Source of the DNA: Flavobacteriaceae bacterium PS02336
GTDB taxonomy: Bacteria; Bacteroidota; Bacteroidia; Flavobacteriales; Flavobacteriaceae
NCBI GenBank assembly: GCA_029960065.1
Contig: JASCOF010000007.1
Span: forward strand, 124,001-188,000
Reading direction: 5' to 3'
DNA length: 64,000 bases
The notes beneath the pieces were generated by a model that made no database searches, was not told where the DNA came from, and worked only from the letters and a program-made list of their open reading frames with translations. Below are positions 8,706 to 18,500 of this stretch, piece after piece (the first letter of the stretch is position 1; every line of letters begins with the position of its first letter). Position numbers and translations under genes: made by a program.

Positions 8706-10133
8706 ATGGAAGAATGTATCTCAGTTTTTGATATGCTTAAAATTGGCGTTGGCCCTTCAAGCTCACATACTTTGGGACCTTGGCGTGCTGCCGAACGCTT
8801 TCTAGAAGAGCTTAAAGAGGAAGCCATTTTAGAAGATATTACAAGAGTAAAAGTCGATTTATACGGCTCTTTATCACTTACAGGAAAAGGCCACGCCACA
8901 GACCTTGCCGTTATGCTGGGTTTAAGCGGTCAGGATCCTGAATATATTCCAGTAGAAGATATTGCTGGAATTATCAAAAAAATCGAAACTACAAGCGAAA
9001 TCAATTTGGGAAACCAAAAAATGATTCCGTTTTATTTTCTTCAAGACATTGTTTTCAATAAAGATTTTCTTCCGTTTCATGCCAATGGATTAAAATTTAC
9101 GGCTTACAAATCTGATGATTCTGAATACGAATCGACCTTCTATTCTATTGGAGGTGGATTTGTGGTTAAAGAAGAACGTACGAATGCCAAAATAAAAGAA
9201 GTCATAAAATGTGCTTTCCCTTATCCAGTTCAAAACGCAGCAGAATTATTGAATTATACGATCTCTGAAAACAAATCGATTTCTGAAATTGTATATGAAA
9301 ATGAAATTTCGATGCGTCCAGAAGCAGAAGTACATTCTGAATTAATGCGTATTTGGAATACCATGTTAGAATGTATGTACATTGGCTGTCACTCTGAAGG
9401 AATACTTCCAGGCGGACTTCATGTTCGAAGAAGAGCTTTTGATATGCATCAGAACTTAATAGGATTATCTAATTACACTGATCCGCAGAGCTGGCTGGAA
9501 GAAATAAGAAAAACAGAAGTTAAATTTCGCCAGATTTTAAAATGGGTTAGCTGTTTTGCACTTGCCGTAAATGAAGTAAATGCTTCTTTAGGGCGTGTTG
9601 TAACCGCACCAACTAATGGAAGTTCAGGCGTAATTCCAGCCGTTTTAATGTATTATATGGTAATTGAAAATCATAATGCAGGCGAAAAAGAGATCAAACA
9701 ATTCTTGATGGTTGCGGGCGAAATTGGAAGTATTTTCAAAAAAGGTTCAACTATCTCGGCAGCAATGGGCGGTTGTCAGGCAGAAATTGGTGTTTCGTCA
9801 TCGATGGCTGCAGCAGCACTTTGCGAATTAATGGGCGGAACTCCGGCGCAGGTTTTAATGGCTGCCGAAATTGCTATGGAACATCATTTAGGTTTAACGT
9901 GTGATCCGATTGGAGGTTTGGTTCAGATTCCATGTATCGAAAGAAATACAATGGGTGCTATAAAAGCGATAAACGCAGCAGAATTGGCTTTAGAAACCGA
10001 TTCTAAAAATGCTAAAGTACCGCTGGATAAAGTAATTAATACGATGTGGGAAACCGCAAAAGATATGAATTCCAAATACAAAGAAACCTCTGAAGGCGGA
10101 CTTGCAATTGCTGTAAATATGGCTGATTGCTAA
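8706..10133 (+). CDS. sdaA: L-serine ammonia-lyase (L-serine dehydratase), single-chain, iron-sulfur type
   Basis: 475 residues, the length of single-chain SdaA enzymes carrying both the beta (N-terminal) and alpha (C-terminal) parts. Signature stretches: SVFDMLKIGVGPSSSHTLGPW at the start, TNGSSGVIPAVLMYY, GGCQAEIGVSSSMAAAALCE, and LTCDPIGGLVQIPCIERN. Cysteines in GGCQAE, TCDPIGG and PCIERN are those expected to hold the 4Fe-4S cluster. It converts L-serine to pyruvate and ammonia in the cytosol. Monocistronic. Confidence 0.96.
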   Translation: MEECISVFDMLKIGVGPSSSHTLGPWRAAERFLEELKEEAILEDITRVKVDLYGSLSLTGKGHATDLAVMLGLSGQDPEYIPVEDIAGIIKKIETTSEINLGNQKMIPFYFLQDIVFNKDFLPFHANGLKFTAYKSDDSEYESTFYSIGGGFVVKEERTNAKIKEVIKCAFPYPVQNAAELLNYTISENKSISEIVYENEISMRPEAEVHSELMRIWNTMLECMYIGCHSEGILPGGLHVRRRAFDMHQNLIGLSNYTDPQSWLEEIRKTEVKFRQILKWVSCFALAVNEVNASLGRVVTAPTNGSSGVIPAVLMYYMVIENHNAGEKEIKQFLMVAGEIGSIFKKGSTISAAMGGCQAEIGVSSSMAAAALCELMGGTPAQVLMAAEIAMEHHLGLTCDPIGGLVQIPCIERNTMGAIKAINAAELALETDSKNAKVPLDKVINTMWETAKDMNSKYKETSEGGLAIAVNMADC

Positions 10134-10142
10134 TTTTTTAAG

Positions 10143-10229
10143 TTTGCCACGAATTACACGAATTTGCACTAATTTTTTGGGCAAATTCATTAAAATTAAT
10201 TCGTGTAAATTCGTGTAATTCGTGGCAAA
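10143..10229. repeat. Flavobacterial 'ccacgaattacacgaatt' inverted repeat
   Basis: Arms tttgccacgaattacacgaa (from 10143) and its complement (to 10229) bracket a ~45-nt AT-rich loop between sdaA and the next gene. The same family recurs near 5340 and at 29787-29924. It could act as a bidirectional terminator or as a mobile palindromic element. Confidence 0.8.
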
Positions 10230-10241
10230 AAAATCAACTTC

Positions 10242-11432
10242 ATGAAAAAACTTTACTTTTTACTTTTTTTCTGCTCGGTTTTACTGCATTCGCAGCAGCG
10301 TTATTTCCTGAATTCAGATACAAGATTATATACTTCACCCAATGCTGCTTCATTTTTAGGTTATTTTAAATATGGCGCTGAAGTTCGTTTATTGGGAGAA
10401 AATCAAAACGGCTGGCGTAAAGTTCAGGCAGATAATTTTAACGAAGGATTTATTCAGGAGAAGTACATTGCCAAAAGTCTGAACGCAAAAGACGTAAAGA
10501 TTAGAGATTACGAAAATCCTATTTTAGAAGGCGGTGATGCGTATTACGGCGGTAATCATCTTTTCGTTTTGGCGGCAGGTTTAAAGGCTCGTGCTTTACC
10601 AGATAAAAACGCCAAAATTAGAGAAATCCTTTTTACAGGAGATCCCGTTGCCGTAAATTATCTTCCAGTAAATCCAGATGAATGGGTAAATATTAATGGA
10701 AATTTCACAGAAGAATATGCAAAATATACACTAAGAAAATTTCTAGGACAAAGACCTAATTTAGACGCCTTAATCAAAGATTTTGATAAATTAGATTTTA
10801 ATGCCATCACTGAGCGAAAAACATGGAGTGAACGAATTGTAGAATTGGCATGGAACAGCAATTACAATGATTTGGTTCCGGCGTATGAAAGATATTACGA
10901 GGTTGTAAAACAACTAAACGACTCGAAATTAATAGCTGATACGCAATTGAATATGGCTTTAGCGAAAGCTTTATCCAAACATAAACTTCCTGAACAGATT
11001 GCTTCTTTTATACTGAAAACCGAATATTCATTAAAGGGAATTAAAACAAAATCATTGTATTTATCGCAGACTGAATTAGTAAAAACTTTCGGAAATCCGC
11101 CTAAAAAAAACCGTATTTCAGATGAATGCGGTCTTTATTCTAGTGATTTGTTTTACTATTATCCAGACTTAGAAGTTTCTGTAGATGAAAAACAAAATAA
11201 GGCTGAAATCATTAAGGTTTTCATTAACGAAAACAATAAATTCATTATAAATCCGAATGCTGTTTTAGATCATACGCTGTCTGAAAAAGCTTTCATTGAA
11301 AAATATGGAACTTATATTGAGGCTTCATTAAAAACACCTCACAATTACTCTATCATTATGGAAGACAGTCAATTTCGATTAGAATTTAAAGACGGGAAAT
11401 TTTTCTCCGTCGAAATATTCTATTATTGCTGA
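10242..11432 (+). CDS. Secreted protein with N-terminal bacterial SH3 domain
   Basis: 396 residues starting with a signal peptide (cleavage near LLHSQ). Residues ~20-85 look like an SH3b domain (RLYTSPNAASFLGYFKYGAE.RLLG...GWRKVQ....GFI), and a second related stretch (KARALPDKNAKIREILFTGD..) follows at ~110-150. The C-terminal ~200 residues match nothing I recognise. SH3b domains usually bind peptidoglycan or proteins in the periplasm. It ends 50 nt before panB. Confidence 0.7.
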   Translation: MKKLYFLLFFCSVLLHSQQRYFLNSDTRLYTSPNAASFLGYFKYGAEVRLLGENQNGWRKVQADNFNEGFIQEKYIAKSLNAKDVKIRDYENPILEGGDAYYGGNHLFVLAAGLKARALPDKNAKIREILFTGDPVAVNYLPVNPDEWVNINGNFTEEYAKYTLRKFLGQRPNLDALIKDFDKLDFNAITERKTWSERIVELAWNSNYNDLVPAYERYYEVVKQLNDSKLIADTQLNMALAKALSKHKLPEQIASFILKTEYSLKGIKTKSLYLSQTELVKTFGNPPKKNRISDECGLYSSDLFYYYPDLEVSVDEKQNKAEIIKVFINENNKFIINPNAVLDHTLSEKAFIEKYGTYIEASLKTPHNYSIIMEDSQFRLEFKDGKFFSVEIFYYC

Positions 11433-11482
11433 TTCCCAATTTACAATTATTCAATACTTTTACATTATCAAAAAAAAATAAA

Positions 11483-12301
11483 ATGTCAGTAGCAAAGAAA
11501 GATTATAAAAGAATCACAACAAAGTCATTAATTGAAATGAAAAGCAACGGAGAAAAAATCTCTATGCTTACCGCGTATGATTATACAATGGCAAAAATTG
11601 TTGACACAGCTGGTGTCGATGTAATTTTAGTGGGTGATTCGGCATCAAATGTTATGGCGGGTCACGAAACAACACTGCCAATTACGCTAGATCAAATGAT
11701 TTATCATGCTTCATCTGTAGTTCGCGCTGTCGAAAGAGCTTTGGTGGTAGTAGATTTACCTTTTGGAAGTTACCAATCGGATCCTAAAGAAGCTTTACGT
11801 TCTTCTATCAGAATCATGAAAGAAAGCGGCGGACATGCAGTTAAACTAGAAGGTGGAAAAGAAATTAAAGAATCTATAAAAAAGATATTACATGCTGGAA
11901 TTCCAGTTATGGGACATTTGGGTTTAACACCTCAATCTATCTATAAATTCGGAACTTACAGCGTTCGTGCAAAAGAGGAAGAAGAAGCTGAAAAATTAAT
12001 TGAAGATGCTCAAATGCTTGAAAAAGTGGGCTGTTTTGCAGTTGTTTTAGAGAAAATCCCCGCAGAACTTGCTAAGAAAGTTGCAGACAGCATCTCAATT
12101 CCTGTTATTGGAATTGGTGCCGGCGGAGGTGTTGACGGACAAGTTTTGGTTATTCACGATATGTTAGGTATGAATAATGAATTTAGTCCGCGTTTCTTAC
12201 GCCGCTATTTGAATTTATACGACGAAATGACCAAAGCAATAGGTCAATATGCTGCTGATGTGAAGTCTAGCGATTTCCCTAATGAAAGGGAACAGTATTA
12301 A
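11483..12301 (+). CDS. panB: 3-methyl-2-oxobutanoate hydroxymethyltransferase (ketopantoate hydroxymethyltransferase)
   Basis: 272 residues from the ATG at 11483; the frame is open 57 nt further up to a TTG, but MSVAKKDYKRITTKSL is the usual flavobacterial start. Hallmarks: KISMLTAYDYTMAKIVD, VILVGDSASNVMAGHETTLP (Mg2+/substrate loop), GGHAVKLEGG, GIPVMGHLGLTPQS and IPVIGIGAGGGVDGQVLV. It transfers a hydroxymethyl group from 5,10-methylene-THF to ketoisovalerate in pantothenate/CoA synthesis. A terminator follows. Confidence 0.97.
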   Translation: MSVAKKDYKRITTKSLIEMKSNGEKISMLTAYDYTMAKIVDTAGVDVILVGDSASNVMAGHETTLPITLDQMIYHASSVVRAVERALVVVDLPFGSYQSDPKEALRSSIRIMKESGGHAVKLEGGKEIKESIKKILHAGIPVMGHLGLTPQSIYKFGTYSVRAKEEEEAEKLIEDAQMLEKVGCFAVVLEKIPAELAKKVADSISIPVIGIGAGGGVDGQVLVIHDMLGMNNEFSPRFLRRYLNLYDEMTKAIGQYAADVKSSDFPNEREQY

Positions 12302-12396
12302 TTTTTTGAGATACTAAGTTGCTAAGATTCTAAGAGACTAAGTTTTTTTTAGGTGCAAAGCGACAAAGATTCACGGGTTTTAAAAAAACTAAATTG

Positions 12397-12427
12397 CCTC
12401 CAGCTTTAGCTGGAGGTTTATTTTTAA
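12397..12427 (+). terminator. Rho-independent terminator after panB
   Basis: Perfect 8-bp stem cctccagc / gctggagg (12397-12404, 12409-12416) with a 4-nt loop and a T-rich tail. The sequence also belongs to a frequent flavobacterial repeat family. Confidence 0.75.
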
Positions 12428-12475
12428 GCATTTAGAAGGCTTTAGCCAAACTTTTATCAAACTAATTAATTGATT

Positions 12476-13165
12476 TTGAAAATAATATCTGATAAAAATA
12501 ATTTACAAATTCTTCACGAAGACAATCACATTATTGTGGTTAATAAACGTGTTGGAGATATTGTGCAGGGTGATAAAACGGGAGACAAACCTCTATCTGA
12601 TGTTGTTAAAGAATACATTAAAGCCAAATACAACAAACCTGGAGATGTTTTTCTGGGTGTAATTCATCGTCTGGATCGCCCTACAACTGGGATTGTGGTT
12701 TTTGCCCGAACAAGTAAAGCGTTATCACGAATGAATGAATTATTTAGCAATCGTGAAACACAAAAAACATATTGGGCGGTAGTTAAAAACAAACCCAAAG
12801 ATGCAAAAGCAAAATTGGTTCATTATTTAAAAAGAAACGAAAAAAATAATACTTCAAAAGCGCATTTAAAAGAAGTTCCTGATAGTAAACTCGCAAGTTT
12901 AGATTACACCATAATCAAAGAACTTCAAAACTATACAGCACTGGAAATTAATCTGCACACAGGACGTCATCATCAAATTCGTGCACAACTAGCTGCGATT
13001 GGATCACCTATAAAAGGCGATTTAAAATACGGAGCAGACCGAAGCAATCCTGATGGCGGAATTCATCTGCATGCTCGAAAACTTACATTTATTCATCCAG
13101 TTTCAAAAGAGAATATAACAATTATTGCCCCTACACCCGACGATTCAATTTGGAATGCTGTATGA
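12476..13165 (+). CDS. RluA-family pseudouridine synthase
   Basis: About 229 residues with a TTG start. Two in-frame TTG codons (12470 and 12476) are possible and no ATG is available; MKIISDKNNLQILHEDN from 12476 gives the usual family N-terminus. The catalytic motif HRLDRPTTG lies at about 64-72 (catalytic Asp ~67), followed by KTYWAVV and the RHHQIRAQLA motif. It isomerises uridine to pseudouridine in rRNA or tRNA; the site cannot be predicted. There is no S4 domain. Confidence 0.93.
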   Translation: MKIISDKNNLQILHEDNHIIVVNKRVGDIVQGDKTGDKPLSDVVKEYIKAKYNKPGDVFLGVIHRLDRPTTGIVVFARTSKALSRMNELFSNRETQKTYWAVVKNKPKDAKAKLVHYLKRNEKNNTSKAHLKEVPDSKLASLDYTIIKELQNYTALEINLHTGRHHQIRAQLAAIGSPIKGDLKYGADRSNPDGGIHLHARKLTFIHPVSKENITIIAPTPDDSIWNAV

Positions 13166-13243
13166 TTTTTATGATTTAATTGTTAATTTTTTAATTTTTA
13201 TCGATTAACTTGCATAGAAGTAAAAAACAAGCTGATCGAAAAA

Positions 13244-14572
13244 ATGGATTATAAAAGTGACATCGGGTATCGAAAAGAAACGCTGAAAAAGCTATTGTAC
13301 AACATTCAGAAAAGCGAAGATTTGATTATCAAAGCTTTATACGATGATTTTCAAAAACCAGAATTTGAAGCTGTTGTTACGGAGACTCATTATGTAATTT
13401 CAGACCTTAAAGACACAATCAAAAACATTAACTCGTGGGCAAAACCTAAACGTGTTTTTCCATCGCTTCTTAATTTCCCATCCAGCGATTATATTTACAA
13501 AGAACCTTACGGCAATATTTTAATCATTGCTCCATGGAACTATCCTTTTCAATTAGCTATTTGTCCGCTTATCGCTGCTGTCGCTGCTGGAAACAGAGTT
13601 ACTTTAAAACCCTCTGAACTTACACCGCATACATCTGCCATAATTGCAAAAATTATAGAAAAGACCTTTCATATCAATCATGTTGAAGTTTTTGAAGGCG
13701 GTGTAGAAGTTTCTAATAAATTATTAGCACAGCGCTGGGATTATATTTTCTTTACTGGAAGTGTTGCTGTTGGTAAAATTATTGCAAAAGCTGCTGCCGA
13801 AAACCTTACTCCCGTTACATTAGAATTGGGTGGAAAAAATCCTTGCATTGTTGATGAAACTGCAAATCTAAAACTAGCCGCTAAACGAATTGTCTGGGGA
13901 AAATTTATTAATGCCGGACAAACTTGCATCGCTCCTGATTATGTCTTGGTTCAGAAGAATATGAAAGTCAATTTTATTACTTATTTAATTGAAGAAATTC
14001 TTAAAGCCTACGGAAAAAAAATAGACAAATCACCTGATTTTGCGCGTATTATCAACACCAAAAATTGGTTTCGCTTAACCAACATGATTCAAAATGAAAA
14101 TGTTTTGTTTGGAGGAGAAAGCGATGCTAATAAACTTTATATTGCCCCAACTCTGCTAGAAGAACCTGATTTAGACAGTCCGGTTATGAAAGAGGAAATC
14201 TTTGGACCTATCCTGCCAATTCTCACTTATGAAAATGAAAATGATATTGAAAACGTTGTGAGCCGTTATGAGAAACCTCTTTCATTTTACATTTTCAGTG
14301 AAAATAATTCGTTTGCCGAAAAACTAATTGCGAAATACTCTTTTGGAGGTGGATGCGTAAATGATTCTGTTATTCATTTCTCTAATAAAAGACTGCCTTT
14401 TGGAGGTGTTGGACACAGCGGAATTGGCGCATATCACGGCCAGCGTAGCTTTGATACTTTCTCGCATCATAAATCAATTGTCAAAAAAGGCAATTGGCTT
14501 GATTTACCCATGCGCTATGCGCCCTACAAAGATAAATTGGCTTCTATAAAACGGATTTTAGACTGGCTGTAA
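13244..14572 (+). CDS. Aldehyde dehydrogenase, class 3-like
   Basis: 442 residues. Catalytic Cys228 is in GQTCIAPDY and general base Glu194 in ELGGKNP; the NAD-binding FFTGS and EEIFGPILP motifs are present. The size and the IAPWNYPFQL motif place it with class 3 (fatty/aromatic aldehyde) dehydrogenases. The N-terminus is ~12 residues shorter than many relatives and the frame is open upstream without an ATG, so the start could be slightly further up. Cytosolic; oxidises aldehydes to acids with NAD(P). Confidence 0.94.
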   Translation: MDYKSDIGYRKETLKKLLYNIQKSEDLIIKALYDDFQKPEFEAVVTETHYVISDLKDTIKNINSWAKPKRVFPSLLNFPSSDYIYKEPYGNILIIAPWNYPFQLAICPLIAAVAAGNRVTLKPSELTPHTSAIIAKIIEKTFHINHVEVFEGGVEVSNKLLAQRWDYIFFTGSVAVGKIIAKAAAENLTPVTLELGGKNPCIVDETANLKLAAKRIVWGKFINAGQTCIAPDYVLVQKNMKVNFITYLIEEILKAYGKKIDKSPDFARIINTKNWFRLTNMIQNENVLFGGESDANKLYIAPTLLEEPDLDSPVMKEEIFGPILPILTYENENDIENVVSRYEKPLSFYIFSENNSFAEKLIAKYSFGGGCVNDSVIHFSNKRLPFGGVGHSGIGAYHGQRSFDTFSHHKSIVKKGNWLDLPMRYAPYKDKLASIKRILDWL

Positions 14573-14692
14573 ATGAGTTAAAATCATTTTGCAATGTTTT
14601 GTAGATTTTTATACGGAATTGATTAAAAATATTATATTTACGTCAAGATACCCATATAATATTACAAGTCAATAAAACAATTTTACACAAAA

Positions 14693-15487
14693 ATGAAATC
14701 TACCCTTGCCCAAATTGAGGACATTAAAAAAAATGGCTATTCCCTTGATTTTGCTACTGTTTTTAATCACGCCTTCGAAAACTATAAAAAAATAGCACTT
14801 TACTCTGGACTTATCATTTTGGTTTTTTCTATTTTGGCCGCAATGGCCTTTATGGGAATAATGATCGCTTATTTTGGAGTAGGCAGTATTACGAAAGATT
14901 TTTTACTTGATTTAGAAAACCAGCAATTTACTGCGATTGAACTTGTGATACAAACTGCTGTAGTTTCTGCAATTGCAGGAATAACCGCTCCATTTGGCGC
15001 AGGTTTCTTAAAAATGGCAGATTATGCAGACAGAGATGTCGAGTTTAATGTTTCGACTATTTTCAGCTACTATAAAGCACCTTATTTCGGACAAATATTT
15101 GTTGCTGCTTTTATTCCTGCCTTAGTAGGAACTGCTCTTTCTAATTTTATTGACAGCTTTGAAGTGTTATACGTTGGAAATGTAATCTCCTTTATGGTGT
15201 CTTACTTCATGTATTTATCGATTCCGTTAGTTGTTTTTGGCAATTTGAATGCAATCGACGCTATTAAATCAAGTTTTGTAGTTGTAACTAAAAATCCGCT
15301 TAACATATTTGCATTTTTTATCATAGGTTTTATAGGCTCGTTAATTGGTATTTTCGCCTGCTGCGTTGGAATTATCTTTACTGTCGTTTTTAACAGCTCT
15401 ATGATTTATGCTACTTATTTTGGAATTTTTGGAATAAATGAAGAAGAAGATTCAATTGATTCAATAGGACAATCAAATGTAGATTAA
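14693..15487 (+). CDS. Integral membrane protein of unknown function
   Basis: 264 residues. A short cytosolic N-terminus (KKNGYSLDFATVFNHAFENYKK) is followed by about six hydrophobic segments, for example ALYSGLIILVFSILAAMAFM and FFIIGFIGSLIGIFACCVGI. The arrangement is like the DUF975/beta-carotene-type or glycerophosphodiesterase membrane-domain proteins, in which paired segments flank an amphipathic stretch. Monocistronic, close upstream of the hybrid kinase gene, but no functional link is visible. Confidence 0.75.
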   Translation: MKSTLAQIEDIKKNGYSLDFATVFNHAFENYKKIALYSGLIILVFSILAAMAFMGIMIAYFGVGSITKDFLLDLENQQFTAIELVIQTAVVSAIAGITAPFGAGFLKMADYADRDVEFNVSTIFSYYKAPYFGQIFVAAFIPALVGTALSNFIDSFEVLYVGNVISFMVSYFMYLSIPLVVFGNLNAIDAIKSSFVVVTKNPLNIFAFFIIGFIGSLIGIFACCVGIIFTVVFNSSMIYATYFGIFGINEEEDSIDSIGQSNVD

Positions 15488-15577
15488 AATAGAAAAATCA
15501 TGTTGAAAGAGAAATTAACCAATTCTTTTTAAGGTTTTTCAAAAGACTGTTTACTAAACCAACATACCCCAAATTCT

Positions 15578-18500
15578 ATGGCCGCAGACTATAGTTTTTT
15601 CAATTCGGTTATTTCAGGAATTGCCAGCATTGGCAATATCTTAGAATCAATTATGACCGCTTGGTATGTATTCGACTCTGACATAATTTTTTACAATAAC
15701 CCTAAACTTATCGTTCTAGGGTTATCTCTTTTTGCTTTTCTTTCACTCTTAGTTTACCAGTTTTTTAAAATCAAAGCAAAAATTGGGTATTTCATTGAAA
15801 AAAAGAAAGAGCAAGATACCATAAGTAAAGAGTATCAGCTTTATATTTTATTTTTTGGTATAGCTGTAATTGTAATCGAAATCATCAATGAAATATTTAA
15901 GATCAGACCAAAAAGTCTATTATTTATAAATGTTTCTATTGGTATTGCAGTACTTTTAATCTATTCTATAACCGATAAGATAAAATGGTTTAGAGAACAT
16001 ATCCAGCAGATTTTTATTTTCTCTTTCTTCATTTACATTTCGTATGTAGCTTTCAACATTGTAATGCTCTCCAATGATGTTGTACCGATTATTGTTTTCT
16101 TAATTTCCTTTTTCTTTTCTTATAGTATTCTTAAACCAATCAAAATCTACTGGTTCTTTGTTGGACTTACCTTTCTCTTTTTAATTGCTACAGTAGTTTT
16201 TCAGCTGATTCCAATAAAATCTTCTATTTTACTAATTAACTTCTGCATCCTTATTTTCATTATCAATCAAGTAAAATATGCTGTTCTTTTAAACAATCGT
16301 GATAATTTTAGGTTTGCAAGCGAAATTGTTCATAAAGGAAACTCCCTTACAATTGCATCCAACCAAAAAGGCGAAATATTATTTTGCAGCGAAACAGTTA
16401 CTGATATTTTAGGATATCAGCCTGAAGAAGTAATGGGACTGAAATTTTGGGAACTCACACACGATTCTGGCTTTGTAGAAAAATTAATTCCAGTTAATAA
16501 TCCAGAAAATAAACTTTATATCAGAAAGTTAAAAAGTGAAAATGGAGAATTCAAATACATTCAGTGGAAAGATAAAAAATTCTCCGACGATTTAATTATC
16601 AGTATTGGTCAAGATGTTACAGAACAGATTATTGTTCAAGATCAGTATAAAAATCTAATTCAGACTGCAACAGATATTATTTTTGAAATTGATCCTGAAG
16701 GTTATTTTACGTTTATTAATGAATTTGGTTTTTCTATTTTAGGATATTCAGAAAGTGAAATCATTAATAAACATTATTCCAATATCATACATGAACATTA
16801 TATAAAAAGCGCTGTTGATTTTTACGAAAATATAGTGCTTAATGAAAATAATTATCCCATAATCGAAATTCCAATTTTAAAGAAAAACGGCGAAGAAATA
16901 TGGATTTCGCAAAAGATCATTGTTCGTAAAAATGACTTAGGCCAAACAACAGGTTTTTCGGGAATTGCTAGAGATATTACAGAGAAAAAAAATATTGAAC
17001 AGGAGAAAAAAAGAAGGCTTAAAAAGATTGAAGCTTATAACAATTCAACCAAAAAACTATCTACAACCGATTTTAGCAAATACGACAAACTAAATACCGT
17101 AATAGATCTTATTTTAAAAGAAGCAGCTACAATCAGCCGTGCCAATCGTGTCAGTTTCTGGAAATACCACAAGGACTTAATTACCTGCAAAAATCTTTTC
17201 AGTCTAGACAATCAGAATTTATCAGACAAAAATATTTTAAACAAAGAATCTTATCCCATTTATTTCGAGACATTAAGTAAAAAAGCCATTATCAATGCTC
17301 CAGATGTATTCAATAAACTTGAGACGTCTGAATTTGAAAAACTATATTTTACCAAAAACAATATCAAGTCAATGCTTGACGTTCCAATTTTTCTATCGGG
17401 ACAATTGGCGGGAGTGGTTTGTTTTGAAAATACTGAAAAAAAACGCGAGTGGGATAATGAAGATATCAATTATGCGAGAACAATTTCAGATGTAATTTCG
17501 CTTGCTATTTCTTCGCAAATGCGCTTAGAAGCAGAAAGGAAATTAGAGTTTAAAAGTCAGTTATTATCTGCCCTTTCATTATGCACCGAAAAATTTCTTC
17601 TAAGCAAAACGACTCAGCAAATGTTTCAGGAAACTTATGATATAATTGGAAAAGCCGCCAAAGTAGATCATATGTATTATTATGAAAAAGATCCTGTTTA
17701 CAATACCGTATATCAAAAATACAAATGGTCTCGCGAAGGAGTAGCGCATCAAATTACACCTTTACGTCATATGACAGAGGAAAATCTAAAAGAAATTTAC
17801 GAAGCTGCACAGCAGAAAAAAATCCTGAATACATTAACCCGAAATTTGGACGAAGGGTTCTTCAAAACACTTTTAATCAACAACGAGATTAAATCAATTT
17901 TGATTTTACCGCTTTATATCAACGATCTTTTTACTGGCTTTATAGGTTTTGACGATTGCACAAAAGAGAAAAAATGGTCTGAAGAAGAAATCTATATTTT
18001 TCAGGTATTAGCCAATAACATTTCATCTGCATTAGAAAGAAATCGAAATGAAACTAAAATTATTGAAAGCGAAGAAAAATTCAAACTAATTGCCAATAAT
18101 ATTCCTGGAACAGTTTACTTATCTAAATTTGATGCATTTTCTACCAAAATCTTTCTAAATGATGAAGTTTTAAATTTAACCGGTTATTCAAAATCAGAAT
18201 TCATAGAAAACAATCTTTCGTTTCTTTCCCTAATTCATCATGACGATAAAGAAGAAGTCATCAACAATCAAATTGACAATTTACAAAGAGGAATGCCTTT
18301 GCACAATGTGTACCGCATTAAGCGAAAATCTGGTGAATATATCTGGGTTGAGGAATTTGGAGACGTAATTAAAAGAGATGACGAAATTGAATTTGTCGGC
18401 GGAATTTACTTTGACATTACCAACAAAAAAGAAATTGAAGATGCCATAAAAGCCAAACAACTGGCTGAAGCCGCAAACAAATCGAAATCTGATTTTCTAG